Shown here piece by piece: positions 50,032 to 58,992 of a DNA stretch of 64,000 bases. Below the pieces are notes generated by a model. It made no database searches. It saw only the letters and a program-made list of their open reading frames with translations, and was not told the origin of the DNA. Every line of letters starts with the position of its first letter. Within the stretch, counting starts at the first letter, position 1. The DNA is from Halodurantibacterium flavum (GTDB taxonomy: Bacteria > Pseudomonadota > Alphaproteobacteria > Rhodobacterales > Rhodobacteraceae), in NCBI RefSeq assembly GCF_042681825.1, contig NZ_JBHUGH010000010.1:186001-250000 (forward strand), given 5' to 3'. Position numbers and translations under genes: made by a program.

Positions 50032-50868
50032 TCAATGGGCCATGAAGACCGGCAGGTCGGTGTTTTCCAGCATGTTCCGGGTCGCGCCGCCAAGGATCGC
50101 CTGCCGCAGGCGCGAATGGCCATAAGCACCCATCACCACCATGTCCGCGCCGATATCGCGCCCGTGGCGGATGATGACGTCTGAAATGCGGGGCATGGTG
50201 CGGGCAAGCACCGAAACCTCGGTCCGCACCCCGTGCCGTGCCAGCATCTGGCAAAGTGCACCGCCCGGGTCGGACCGTTCCGGACCGTGCTGTGGCGGGT
50301 CGATGATCGCCACGTTCACCAGATCCGCTTCCTTGAGCAGCGGCAGTGCGCGGCGGATCGCGACCATCGCCTCGGCGCTCTGGTTCCAGGCGACGAGGAT
50401 GCGCTTGCCGAAAGCCGCGGGCATTTCGGCCGGCATGACCAGCACCGGGGCGCCGCCGGCAAAGAGCGCCGCCTCGACCACCGCCTCATCTTCCAGCGCC
50501 TTGTCCTCTCCGTAGGGTTTCGGCTGGATGACGAGGTCGCTGAACCGGGCGCGCAGCGACACAATGTCGGTCAGCGCGCCGACCTGGGTCACGGCCGTCT
50601 CGACGCCCCAGCGCAGGGTCTGCCGGCCCAGCCAGTCGCGCGCGGCCTTGTCCAGCGCCTTCGCATCCTCTTGCGCCCTGGCGAGCGTTTCCTGAAACAC
50701 CACCGCCGAGGCACCGGCGTAGTAAAACCCGACCTGCGTCCGGTCGAGCCCGAGGCAGAGCACCTCGAGATGGGCATCCATCCGCTGTGCCACGTCGGCT
50801 GCCGCCGAAAGGGTAGGGGCGACATCCGCCTCGCGGGTCAGAACAGTCAGCAATGTCTTGTAAGCCAT
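50032..50868 (-). CDS. Tandem universal stress protein
   Basis: A 278-residue protein with two UspA domains (about residues 1-140 and 150-278). The second keeps the ATP-binding-type motif GAYGHSRLRQAILGGATRNML. In Paracoccus and Rhodobacter a UspA-like protein regularly lies between fnrL and ccoN. A strong AGGAGGTGACCG precedes ATG 50868. One of the two FNR boxes in the uspA-ccoN gap is placed so that transcription would start near 50889. Confidence 0.9.
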   Translation of the reverse strand: MAYKTLLTVLTREADVAPTLSAAADVAQRMDAHLEVLCLGLDRTQVGFYYAGASAVVFQETLARAQEDAKALDKAARDWLGRQTLRWGVETAVTQVGALTDIVSLRARFSDLVIQPKPYGEDKALEDEAVVEAALFAGGAPVLVMPAEMPAAFGKRILVAWNQSAEAMVAIRRALPLLKEADLVNVAIIDPPQHGPERSDPGGALCQMLARHGVRTEVSVLARTMPRISDVIIRHGRDIGADMVVMGAYGHSRLRQAILGGATRNMLENTDLPVFMAH

Positions 50869-50923
50869 CGGTCACCTCCTCTTGGCTACTGGTTGCACCT
50901 TAGCACATTCCGGAGGCGCGACA

Positions 50924-50937
50924 TTGACACGGATCAA
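50924..50937. promoter_or_regulatory. FNR box upstream of the usp gene
   Basis: TTGACACGGATCAA matches TTGAT-N4-ATCAA at 9 of 10 positions. Class II spacing places the usp transcription start near 50889, with TAAGGT (50897-50902, minus) as the -10. Confidence 0.75.
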
Positions 50938-50955
50938 GCGGCGCCGTCCGGCGGT

Positions 50956-50969
50956 TTGACGCAGATCAA
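50956..50969. promoter_or_regulatory. FNR box upstream of ccoN
   Basis: TTGACGCAGATCAA matches the FNR consensus at 9 of 10 positions. It is 32 bases (three helical turns) from the usp box. Class II spacing places the ccoN transcription start near 51004, leaving a 60-base leader. Confidence 0.78.
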
Positions 50970-51063
50970 GGTTTCCCCAGCGGCCTTCCGTCACAAGCAG
51001 GCTGTCGAAACGCCCCCCGCGCGATGATTCCCCGCATGGGGCAGGGACGAGGAAACGAGAAAA

Positions 51064-52665
51064 ATGTGGGATTACGTCAAACTGGTCGCGCTGGGGCTGA
51101 TTGCGCTGTTCGCAGCGATCGCCGCCAACTACGCGCGCGACCTGGCCTATATGGTCCATGCAATACTGATCATGCTCATCGCGGGCGGGATGTTCCTGTG
51201 GCAGGTCCGCCGGATAGATGAGCCGAAACCCGTGCCGCAGGCCGGCTACATGGACGGTGTGGTGCGCGCCGGCGTGATCGCCACCGCCTTCTGGGGGGTT
51301 GCGGGCTTTCTGGTCGGCACCTTCATCGCCTTCCAGCTTGCCTTTCCCGTGCTCAATTTCGACTGGGCCGAGGGCTATGCGAATTTCGGGCGGCTGCGGC
51401 CGCTGCATACCTCGGCCGTGATCTTTGCTTTCGGGGGCAACGCGCTGATCGCCACGTCGTTCTATGTCGTGCAGCGGACAAGCGCCGCGCGGCTCTGGGG
51501 CGGGAACGCGGCCTGGTTCGTATTCTGGGGCTACAACATCTTCATCGTGCTGGCCGCCACGGGCTATCTGCTGGGCGCGACGCAGTCCAAGGAATATGCG
51601 GAACCCGAGTGGTATGTGGACTGGTGGCTGACCATTGTCTGGGTCGTCTATCTTGCGGTTTTCCTCGGGACGATCATCAACCGGAAAGAGCGGCACATCT
51701 ATGTCGCTAACTGGTTCTACCTTGCCTTCATCGTCACTGTCGCGATGCTGCATGTGGTGAACAACCTCAGCCTGCCGGTGTCGATCTGGGGGTCGCGGTC
51801 GGTGGGCGCGTTTTCGGGCGTGCAGGACGCGATGGTCCAGTGGTGGTACGGCCATAACGCGGTGGGTTTCTTCCTGACCGCGGGCTTTCTGGGCATGATG
51901 TATTACTTCATCCCCAAACAGGCCGAGCGTCCGGTCTACAGCTACAAGCTGTCGATCATCCACTTCTGGGCGCTGATCTTTCTTTATATCTGGGCGGGGC
52001 CGCACCACCTGCACTACACCGCGCTGCCCGACTGGGCCCAGACGCTGGGCATGACCTTTTCGATCATGCTCTGGATGCCGAGCTGGGGCGGCATGATCAA
52101 CGGGCTGATGACCCTTTCCGGCGCGTGGGACAAGCTGCGCACCGATCCGGTGATCCGCATGATGGTCGTGGCGGTGGGCTTTTACGGCATGGCGACCTTC
52201 GAGGGGCCGATGATGTCGATCAAGGCGGTCAACTCGCTGTCGCACTACACCGACTGGACCATCGGGCATGTCCATTCCGGCGCGCTTGGCTGGAACGGGA
52301 TGATCACCTTTGGCGCGCTCTACTTCCTCGTGCCGCGGCTCTGGCAGCGGGAACGGCTCTATAGCGTCAGCCTCGTGAACTGGCACTTCTGGCTCGCGAC
52401 GATCGGGATCGTGCTTTACGCCGCCTCGATGTGGGTGACGGGCATCATGGAAGGCCTGATGTGGCGCGAGGTCGACGCCCAGGGCTTCCTCGTGAACTCC
52501 TTCGCCGACACCGTGGCGGCCAAGTTCCCGATGTATGTGGTCCGGTCGCTGGGCGGGGTGCTCTATCTCTCGGGCGCGCTCATCATGTGTTACAACCTCT
52601 GGAAAACCGTGACTTCGGTCGGCGCCCGCTCGACCGCCACCGCCACGGCCGTTCCGGCTGAATAA
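51064..52665 (+). CDS. ccoN: cbb3-type cytochrome c oxidase subunit I
   Basis: Catalytic heme-copper subunit of the high-affinity cbb3 oxidase (heme b, b3 and CuB), reducing O2 at low oxygen tension. The 533-residue protein has about 14 membrane helices with an extra N-terminal pair. Heme and copper ligand histidines are visible in RPLHTSAVIF, WYGHNAVGF, AGPHHLHY and WTIGHVHSGALGWN. First gene of ccoNOQP; GAGGAAAC precedes the ATG. Confidence 0.98.
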   Translation: MWDYVKLVALGLIALFAAIAANYARDLAYMVHAILIMLIAGGMFLWQVRRIDEPKPVPQAGYMDGVVRAGVIATAFWGVAGFLVGTFIAFQLAFPVLNFDWAEGYANFGRLRPLHTSAVIFAFGGNALIATSFYVVQRTSAARLWGGNAAWFVFWGYNIFIVLAATGYLLGATQSKEYAEPEWYVDWWLTIVWVVYLAVFLGTIINRKERHIYVANWFYLAFIVTVAMLHVVNNLSLPVSIWGSRSVGAFSGVQDAMVQWWYGHNAVGFFLTAGFLGMMYYFIPKQAERPVYSYKLSIIHFWALIFLYIWAGPHHLHYTALPDWAQTLGMTFSIMLWMPSWGGMINGLMTLSGAWDKLRTDPVIRMMVVAVGFYGMATFEGPMMSIKAVNSLSHYTDWTIGHVHSGALGWNGMITFGALYFLVPRLWQRERLYSVSLVNWHFWLATIGIVLYAASMWVTGIMEGLMWREVDAQGFLVNSFADTVAAKFPMYVVRSLGGVLYLSGALIMCYNLWKTVTSVGARSTATATAVPAE

Positions 52666-52675
52666 GGGGGCTGTC

Positions 52676-53401
52676 ATGGGAATCCTCGACAAGCACAAGA
52701 AAATCGAAACCCACGCCACGCTGCTTCTGGTGCTCAGCTTTCTGGTGGTCACCATCGGCGGCATCGTGCAGATCGCACCACTGTTCTATCTGGAAAACAC
52801 CATCGAAGAGGTGGAGGGCGTGCGGCCCTATTCCCCGCTCGAACTGGCGGGGCGCGAGGTCTATGTCCGCGAAGGGTGCTATGCCTGTCACAGCCAGATG
52901 ATCCGCCCGATGCGCGATGAGGTGGAACGCTATGGCCATTACAGCCTGGCGGCGGAATCGATGTATGACCGCCCGTTCCAGTGGGGGTCGAAACGGACCG
53001 GCCCCGATCTGGCGCGGGTTGGCGGGCGCTATTCCGACGAATGGCACGTCCAGCATCTGATCGACCCGCAATCGGTGGTGCCGGAATCGATCATGCCGAA
53101 ATATGGCTTTCTGCTGAACCGGCAGCTCGATGGCCGCTATATCGCCGACCTGATGCGCACGCATCGTGCCATCGGTGTGCCCTATACCGATGAGATGATC
53201 CGGAACGCCCGCGCCGATTTCCTTGCGCAGGCGGATGCCGACAGCAACTTTGACGCGCTGGTCGAACGCTATCCGGGCGCACAGGTGCGCAACTTCGACG
53301 GGCGGCCGGGGGTGTCCGAAATGGATGCGCTGGTGGCCTACATGCAGATGCTCGGCACGCTGGTCGATTTCTCGACCTTCACGCCCGACGCGAGCCGCTG
53401 A
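52676..53401 (+). CDS. ccoO: cbb3-type cytochrome c oxidase subunit II
   Basis: Membrane-anchored monoheme cytochrome c, 241 residues. One N-terminal helix (residues 14-34) and the heme motif CYACH with C68, C71 and H72; the distal Met is in a later segment (ESIMPKYGFLL near 140). It passes electrons from CcoP to CcoN. Ten bases after ccoN, with AAGGGGG as ribosome binding site. Confidence 0.97.
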   Translation: MGILDKHKKIETHATLLLVLSFLVVTIGGIVQIAPLFYLENTIEEVEGVRPYSPLELAGREVYVREGCYACHSQMIRPMRDEVERYGHYSLAAESMYDRPFQWGSKRTGPDLARVGGRYSDEWHVQHLIDPQSVVPESIMPKYGFLLNRQLDGRYIADLMRTHRAIGVPYTDEMIRNARADFLAQADADSNFDALVERYPGAQVRNFDGRPGVSEMDALVAYMQMLGTLVDFSTFTPDASR

Positions 53402-53411
53402 GGAGGTCGCG

Positions 53412-53594
53412 ATGGAACTCTATACGCTTCTGCGCGCCTTTGCCGACAGCTGGATGCTCTTGTTCATGACGTTGTTCTTCGTGGGCGTCATCCTCTTTGC
53501 CTTCCGGCCCGGCAGCCGCCGCGTGCATCAGGAAACCGCTGGCATGATCTTTCGCAACGATGACTGCCCCGCACCCGAAAAGGAGACCCGGTGA
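53412..53594 (+). CDS. ccoQ: cbb3-type cytochrome c oxidase subunit IV
   Basis: A 60-residue protein with one membrane helix (residues 10-32, LFMTLFFVGVILFAF) and the family tail FRPGSRR. CcoQ stabilises the oxidase and in Rhodobacter protects its signalling function. TGAGGAGGTCGCG precedes the ATG. Its stop overlaps the ccoP start. Confidence 0.93.
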   Translation: MELYTLLRAFADSWMLLFMTLFFVGVILFAFRPGSRRVHQETAGMIFRNDDCPAPEKETR

Positions 53595-54532
53595 TGGTCG
53601 ATAAAGAAGACAAGGTGCCGGAAAACCGGGTCGCGCCGCCGGAACGGCAATATCCCGACCCGAAGCCGGTGCTGCGCAAGAAGGTTCCCGGCGAGGTGCA
53701 GACCACCGGTCATGTCTGGGACGGGATCGAGGAATACGACAACCCGATGCCGCGCTGGTGGCTCTGGACCTTTTACGTGACGATCGCCTGGGCGATCCTC
53801 TACATGATCGCCTTTCCCGCCTGGCCACTGATCCGGCAGGCGACCCCGGGTCTTTTGGGCTATTCGACCCGGGCGGCTGTCGTGACCGAGATCGAGGGCT
53901 TCAACGAGCGCAACGCCATCTGGTTCGAACGCCTCGCCTCGGCCGATCTTGCCACCGTGCCACAGGATGATGAGTTGAACCGCTTTGCCGTTTCGGCCGG
54001 GGCGGCGGTGTTCCGGACCCAGTGTTCGCAATGCCATGGCTCTGGCGCGGCGGGCGTGCAGGCGCAGGGCTTTCCGAACCTTCTGGACGATGACTGGCTG
54101 TGGGGCGGCACGGTCGAGGATATCCATGCCACGGTAAGCCACGGCATCCGGAACGAAACCGACCCCGATGCCCGCTGGTCGCAAATGCCCGCCTTCGGCG
54201 AGATCCTGCCCCGCGAAGAGATCGACGCGGTGGTGCAGCATGTGCTTGCCCTTTCGGGGCAGAGCCATGATCGCGCCCTTGCGGCAACCGGGGCGGGGAT
54301 GTTTGCGGACAACTGTGCATCGTGTCACGGTGATGCAGGGCAGGGCGACCGTTTCCAGGGGGCGCCGCAGCTCAACGACGCGATCTGGCTCTATGGCGGT
54401 TCGGAGGCCGCGATCCGCGAGACGGTAGCGAAGAGCCGCTTCGGCGTCATGCCGGCCTTTGCCGGGCGTATCCGCGAGGCCGATATCCGTGCCGTGTCGC
54501 TTTATGTACATCAATTGGGCGGGGGCGAATAG
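53594..54532 (+). CDS. ccoP: cbb3-type cytochrome c oxidase subunit III (diheme)
   Basis: Diheme cytochrome c of 312 residues that receives electrons from the bc1 complex or soluble cytochromes. One N-terminal helix (about 55-80) is followed by two c-type domains with CSQCH (C144, C147, H148) and CASCH (C241, C244, H245). ATG 53594 is eight bases from AAAAGGAG; a GTG one codon upstream overlaps the ccoQ stop as well. A terminator follows at 54561. Confidence 0.97.
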   Translation: MVDKEDKVPENRVAPPERQYPDPKPVLRKKVPGEVQTTGHVWDGIEEYDNPMPRWWLWTFYVTIAWAILYMIAFPAWPLIRQATPGLLGYSTRAAVVTEIEGFNERNAIWFERLASADLATVPQDDELNRFAVSAGAAVFRTQCSQCHGSGAAGVQAQGFPNLLDDDWLWGGTVEDIHATVSHGIRNETDPDARWSQMPAFGEILPREEIDAVVQHVLALSGQSHDRALAATGAGMFADNCASCHGDAGQGDRFQGAPQLNDAIWLYGGSEAAIRETVAKSRFGVMPAFAGRIREADIRAVSLYVHQLGGGE

Positions 54533-54560
54533 GCGCTGACAGCCTGAGGGCGCGATGATC

Positions 54561-54589
54561 GGGCCGGTCCTTTCGGGGGCCGGCCCTTT
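54561..54589 (+). terminator. Probable terminator after ccoNOQP
   Basis: GGGCCGG pairs with CCGGCCC (7 bp; inner C-G pairs possible around a TTTC loop), followed by TTTG. The T tract is short, so some read-through into ccoG is likely. Confidence 0.5.
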
Positions 54590-54634
54590 GCATGGACGAT
54601 ACGGGGCATGAAAAGATGCGGGCGATCCGCTTCT

Positions 54635-54648
54635 TTGACTCAGGTCAA
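54635..54648. promoter_or_regulatory. FNR box upstream of ccoG
   Basis: TTGACTCAGGTCAA matches the FNR consensus at 8 of 10 positions and is a perfect inverted repeat TTGAC/GTCAA. Class II spacing puts the start at 54683, and TATCAG occupies 54671-54676, exactly the -12 to -7 position. Confidence 0.7.
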
Positions 54649-54706
54649 GGTGCGCCGGCGGATCGGGCGCTATCAGGGGCGGAGCGAAACGAAAGGCGAC
54701 GCCCCC

Positions 54707-56128
54707 GTGTCTGCACAGGATCAACAACCCGCCAGTCTTTATGCCGCGCGCGAACCCATTTTCCCCCGCCGGGTCAGCGGGCGTTTCCGGACGCTCAAGT
54801 GGTGGATCATGGCGGTGACGCTCGGGATCTACTACATCACGCCGTGGATCCGTTGGGACCGCGGGCCGCACCTGCCGGATCAGGCCGTGCTGGTCGACAT
54901 GGCGGGGCGGCGCTTCTTTTTCTTCTGGATAGAGATCTGGCCGCATGAATTCTATTTCGTGGCGGGCCTTCTCATCATGGCGGGGCTTGGACTGTTCCTG
55001 TTTACCTCGGCGCTGGGGCGGGTCTGGTGCGGCTATGCCTGCCCGCAAACCGTCTGGACCGACCTTTTCATTTTGGTGGAACGCTGGGTCGAGGGGGACC
55101 GCAACGCGAGGGTGCGGCTCTGGAATCAGGGCTGGGACCTGCGCAAGCTGCGGCTGCGGCTGGTGAAATGGGCGCTGTGGTTGTTGATCGCGCTGGCGAC
55201 AGGGGGGGCGTGGGTCTTTTACTTCACCGATGCGCCGACCCTTGCGCGGGATATCCTCACGCTCTCGGCCCATCCCGTCGTCTGGATCACCATTGCCATC
55301 CTGACTCTGACGACCTTTTTCTTCGGCGGGTTTTTCCGCGAACAGATCTGCATCTATGCCTGCCCCTGGCCGCGGATTCAGGCGGCGATGATGGACGAAG
55401 ATACGCTGACCGTCGCCTATCGCGACTGGCGGGGCGAGCCGCGCGGCAAACTGAAAAGCACCGCGCCCCGGGGTGATTGTATCGACTGCCGCGCCTGCGT
55501 GAACGTCTGCCCGATGGGCATCGACATCCGTGACGGACAGCAACTGGCCTGCATCACCTGCGCGCTCTGCATCGACGCCTGCGACGAGGTAATGGACAAG
55601 GTTGGCCAGCCGCGCGGTCTGATCGGCTATCTGGCGCTTTCGGATGAGGTCGCGGAAAAAGCCGGGCGCCCGCCGCGCCCCGTATGGAAACATGTCCTGC
55701 GGCCGCGGACGATGCTTTACACCGTGCTTTGGGCGGGAATCGGGATCGGTCTGATCGTCGCGCTGTTTGTCCGGTCGGATATCGGGGTGTCGGTCTCGCC
55801 GGTGCGGAACCCGACCTTTGTCACGTTGTCTGACGGCTCGATCCGCAACACCTATGATGTCCGTATCCGCAACCAGCAGGGTGAGGATCGGGTCTTCACC
55901 CTCTCCTACAGCGCCGACGCCCCCTTCGTGATGACGCTCGAAGGCGAGGAGGGCCATGAAACCGTGGTTCCCGCCGACAGCCAGAAGCTGCAGCGCCTCT
56001 ATATCACCGCCCCTGCGGGAACGCCCGCAGCAACGATGGCCATGACGGATCTGCGCATCTGGGTCACTGCGCCCGATGGTGCCGGACGCGTCCATGCCGA
56101 CACCCTCTTCAATGGAAAAAGCGAATGA
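54707..56128 (+). CDS. ccoG: cbb3 oxidase assembly ferredoxin-like protein (RdxB)
   Basis: A 473-residue membrane protein with about five helices and two [4Fe-4S] motifs in the central cytoplasmic domain (CIDCRACVNVCP and CITCALCIDACD, near residues 262-296), also a GYACPQ motif near 110. CcoG reduces copper for insertion into the CuB site. The start is GTG 54707 (AAAGGCGA upstream); the frame extends further upstream across the FNR box and promoter, which rules out earlier starts. C-terminal Ig-like periplasmic domain. Confidence 0.96.
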   Translation: MSAQDQQPASLYAAREPIFPRRVSGRFRTLKWWIMAVTLGIYYITPWIRWDRGPHLPDQAVLVDMAGRRFFFFWIEIWPHEFYFVAGLLIMAGLGLFLFTSALGRVWCGYACPQTVWTDLFILVERWVEGDRNARVRLWNQGWDLRKLRLRLVKWALWLLIALATGGAWVFYFTDAPTLARDILTLSAHPVVWITIAILTLTTFFFGGFFREQICIYACPWPRIQAAMMDEDTLTVAYRDWRGEPRGKLKSTAPRGDCIDCRACVNVCPMGIDIRDGQQLACITCALCIDACDEVMDKVGQPRGLIGYLALSDEVAEKAGRPPRPVWKHVLRPRTMLYTVLWAGIGIGLIVALFVRSDIGVSVSPVRNPTFVTLSDGSIRNTYDVRIRNQQGEDRVFTLSYSADAPFVMTLEGEEGHETVVPADSQKLQRLYITAPAGTPAATMAMTDLRIWVTAPDGAGRVHADTLFNGKSE

Positions 56129-56592
56129 GCATTTCTGCACCCCGCCCGCTGACCGGCCGCAAGGTTCTGGCGATCACCTGCTCCGCCTTCAGCATCATCA
56201 TCGCGGTGAATGTCGTGATGGCCGTCAAGGCCGTCGGCACCTTTTCGGGGCTGGAGGTCCAGAACAGCTATATCGCGAGCCAGCATTTCAACGCCGATCG
56301 CGCCGCGCAAGTGGGGCTGGGCTGGGCCATTGACGCGCAGATCGAAAAGGGGCTCCTGACCTTGCGGATCACCGATGCGGACGGTCGCCCGGCGCAGGTT
56401 TCCCGGCTGGAGGGCATCCTTGGCCGTCCCACCCATCTGCGCGACGATCAGATGCCGGCCTTCATCTATCGAAATGGCCGGTTCGTGGCCCCGGTGACGG
56501 TCGAAACCGGCAACTGGAACCTGCGCCTGACGGCGACCGCCTCTGACGGAACGGTCTTTCGCCAGCGCGTTGTCCTTTATGTTCGGGGCTGA
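56125..56592 (+). CDS. ccoH: cbb3 oxidase maturation protein CcoH
   Basis: A 155-residue FixH-family protein with one N-terminal membrane helix (about residues 12-32) and a periplasmic beta domain; the family core WAIDAQIEKGLLTLRITD near residue 68 and GNWNLRLTA near 131 are typical. It overlaps ccoG by four bases. CcoH is needed for late cbb3 assembly. Confidence 0.93.
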   Translation: MSISAPRPLTGRKVLAITCSAFSIIIAVNVVMAVKAVGTFSGLEVQNSYIASQHFNADRAAQVGLGWAIDAQIEKGLLTLRITDADGRPAQVSRLEGILGRPTHLRDDQMPAFIYRNGRFVAPVTVETGNWNLRLTATASDGTVFRQRVVLYVRG

Positions 56593-56595
56593 GCG

Positions 56596-58767
56596 ATGAC
56601 GAGTGCCCTGCGCCCCCCGCCCTCTGCCTGCCCGGCCTGCGCCGTGGTTCCTGCCGCCCAGGCGACGGCCGATCCCGGAGGCCGGATTCTCTTGTCCTTG
56701 CCGACGATCCACTGTGCCGCCTGCATCTCGGCGGTCGAAGGGGCGCTGGCGCGGGTGCCGGGTGTCCGGTCGGCCCGGGTCAACCTGACCCTGCGGCGGG
56801 CGAGCGTCGATGCGACGCAGGACATCACCGCCGAACCGCTGGTCGAGGCGCTGTCCCGCGCGGGATATGAAGCGCATGAGCTTGACCCGGGCAGCCTTTC
56901 GATGACGGAAACCGACCGGCAGGGGCGCGACCTGCTGATGCGGCTCGGCGTGGCCGGGTTTTCGATGATGAATGTCATGCTCTTGTCGGTCGCCGTCTGG
57001 TCGGGGGCCGAGGATGCGACCCGCGACCTCTTTCACTGGATATCCGGCGCGATCGCCCTGCCGACGGTTGCTTTTTCCGGGCAGCCCTTTTTCCGGTCCG
57101 CCTGGGCCTCGCTGCGGGCGGGGCGGCTGGGCATGGACGTGCCGATCTCGCTCGCGCTTGTGCTGGCCTCGGCAATCTCGGTGTTCGAGACGTTTCACAG
57201 CGGCCATCACGCCTATTTCGACGCGGCGGTGATGCTGACCTTCTTCCTGCTTGCGGGGCGCTATCTCGACTATCGCACCCGGGCGGTCGCGCGTTCGGCC
57301 GCGCAGGAGCTTGCCGCGCTGGAGGTGCCGCGGGCGGTTCGTCTGTGCGACGGGGCCGAGGAAACCGTTGCGATCGCCGATCTGAGGGCGGGCGATCTGG
57401 TGCGGGTCCGCCCCGGCGGGCGGATGCCGGTCGATGGCGCGGTGGTCGACGGCGAAAGCGAGCTTGACCGCTCGCTCCTGACAGGCGAAAGCCTGCCGGT
57501 TTTTGCCGGGCGCGGCACCCTTGTCTCTGCCGGCGAGGTCAACCTGACGGGCCCGCTTGTCATCCGCGTGACGGCCGCGGGCCGGGACAGCTCGCTGCAC
57601 CGGATGGCCGATCTTGTCGCCGTGGCGGAAAGCGCGCGGACGCGCTACACCTCGCTTGCCGACCGTGCTGCCCGGGCCTATTCGCCGGTCGTTCACCTCA
57701 TGGCACTGATTTCATTCATCGGCTGGATGTATGTCTCGGGCGGGGATGTGCGGCTTGCGGTCAATATCGCGGCGGCGGTGCTCATCATCACCTGCCCCTG
57801 TGCGCTGGGCCTCGCGGTCCCGGCGGTGATTACGGCGGCGAGCGGCAAGCTGTTCCGGGCGGGACTGCTGATCAAGGACGGAACCGCGCTGGAACGTCTG
57901 GCCGAGGTCGATACGGTCGTGTTCGACAAGACCGGCACGCTGACCCTCGGCACGCCCGAACCCACAAACCTGGCCGATCACCGACCCGAGGCGGTGGCGG
58001 TGGCGGCGGCTTTGGGCGCGGGCTCTTCCCACCCGTTGGCGCAGGCGCTGGCCCAGGCGGGCAAGCCCCTGAACCCCGTCCGCATCACATCGCTGCGCGA
58101 GGTTCCAGGCTTTGGCGTCGAGGGCGAGTGGAATGGCAGGCGCGTTCGTCTGGGCCGCGCGCAATGGGTCGGGGCCACGCCCCTGCCGGTTACCGCGACT
58201 TACCTTTCCTTGGGCGATGCGCCGCCGCTGGCTTTTACCTTTGCGGACAGGTTGCGCCCGGGCGCGGCGCAGGCGGTGCGCGGGCTGGTGGCCCAAGGGT
58301 GCGAGGTGCACCTGATCTCGGGCGATGCGACGGGCGCCGTGGCGGAACTCGCCGCACGCCTCGCCATTCCGAACTGGCAGGCGGAAGCGCTGCCCCAGGA
58401 AAAGGCCGCGCTGGTTCAGGCGATGGCCGCCGCTGGCCGACATGTGCTGATGGTCGGCGACGGGCTCAACGATACGGCCGCGCTGGCGGCGGCGCATGTT
58501 TCGGTTTCGCCGGCCTCGGCGCTCGATGCGGCGCGCGTGGCCTCAGACATCGTGCTCTTGGGCCGCGACATGGCGCCGATTGCCGAGGCACGGCGGGTTG
58601 CGGTCAAGGCAGCGCGACGGATCCGCGAGAACTTTGCCATCTCGGGGCTTTACAATGTCGTCGCCGTCCCGATTGCCCTTCTGGGTTTTGCGACCCCGCT
58701 TGCCGCCGCATTGGCGATGTCGCTGTCGTCGATTACCGTATCTCTCAACGCGTTGCGTCTGAAGTAG
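56596..58767 (+). CDS. ccoI: Copper-transporting P-type ATPase for cbb3 assembly
   Basis: A 723-residue P1B-type ATPase (FixI/CcoI) that exports copper to the periplasm for the cbb3 oxidase. N-terminal metal sites: a CPAC (residues 12-15) and the HMA CAAC at 40-43; eight membrane helices with CPC (ITCPCALG near 400); phosphorylation motif DKTGTLT near 443; GDGLND near 625. Three bases after ccoH. Confidence 0.96.
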   Translation: MTSALRPPPSACPACAVVPAAQATADPGGRILLSLPTIHCAACISAVEGALARVPGVRSARVNLTLRRASVDATQDITAEPLVEALSRAGYEAHELDPGSLSMTETDRQGRDLLMRLGVAGFSMMNVMLLSVAVWSGAEDATRDLFHWISGAIALPTVAFSGQPFFRSAWASLRAGRLGMDVPISLALVLASAISVFETFHSGHHAYFDAAVMLTFFLLAGRYLDYRTRAVARSAAQELAALEVPRAVRLCDGAEETVAIADLRAGDLVRVRPGGRMPVDGAVVDGESELDRSLLTGESLPVFAGRGTLVSAGEVNLTGPLVIRVTAAGRDSSLHRMADLVAVAESARTRYTSLADRAARAYSPVVHLMALISFIGWMYVSGGDVRLAVNIAAAVLIITCPCALGLAVPAVITAASGKLFRAGLLIKDGTALERLAEVDTVVFDKTGTLTLGTPEPTNLADHRPEAVAVAAALGAGSSHPLAQALAQAGKPLNPVRITSLREVPGFGVEGEWNGRRVRLGRAQWVGATPLPVTATYLSLGDAPPLAFTFADRLRPGAAQAVRGLVAQGCEVHLISGDATGAVAELAARLAIPNWQAEALPQEKAALVQAMAAAGRHVLMVGDGLNDTAALAAAHVSVSPASALDAARVASDIVLLGRDMAPIAEARRVAVKAARRIRENFAISGLYNVVAVPIALLGFATPLAAALAMSLSSITVSLNALRLK

Positions 58768-58776
58768 GGGCTGCCC

Positions 58777-58935
58777 ATGAACATTCTGGCGATGCTGATC
58801 CCCATCTCGCTGCTGCTTGGCGGGCTTGGGCTGGTGGCGTTCTTCTGGTCCCTGCGAAACCGGCAATACGAAGATCCCGAGGGGGACGCGCGGCGCATCC
58901 TTAACCCTGACTATGATGAAGCGCCGAAGGAATGA
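58777..58935 (+). CDS. ccoS: cbb3 oxidase maturation protein CcoS
   Basis: A 52-residue protein with a single N-terminal helix (residues 5-25) and the family tail NRQYEDPEGDARRIL. CcoS is required for heme and copper insertion into CcoN. It begins nine bases after ccoI and completes ccoGHIS. Confidence 0.92.
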   Translation: MNILAMLIPISLLLGGLGLVAFFWSLRNRQYEDPEGDARRILNPDYDEAPKE

Positions 58936-58943
58936 CCGCGCAG

Positions 58944-58971
58944 GAAAAAGGGCCGGGATGAACCCGGCCCT
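58944..58971 (-). terminator. Terminator of the carboxypeptidase gene
   Basis: AGGGCCGGG / CCCGGCCCT is a perfect 9-bp stem with a 5-base loop. On the minus strand it is followed by TTTTTCC; on the plus strand no T tract follows, so it acts mainly on the minus-strand gene and may also protect the ccoS transcript end. Confidence 0.8.
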
Positions 58972-58992
58972 GATGCGCCGTTTAACGGTGAT

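Noticed and set aside
53528..56140. An 870-codon open frame opposite ccoP and ccoG
   Set aside because: Same cause: GC-rich antisense of confident genes, no motif and no ribosome binding site.
58949..58971. The perfect hairpin after ccoS as terminator of ccoGHIS
   Set aside because: The T tract lies only on the minus-strand side, so it is assigned to the convergent carboxypeptidase gene; a minor role for the plus strand remains possible.
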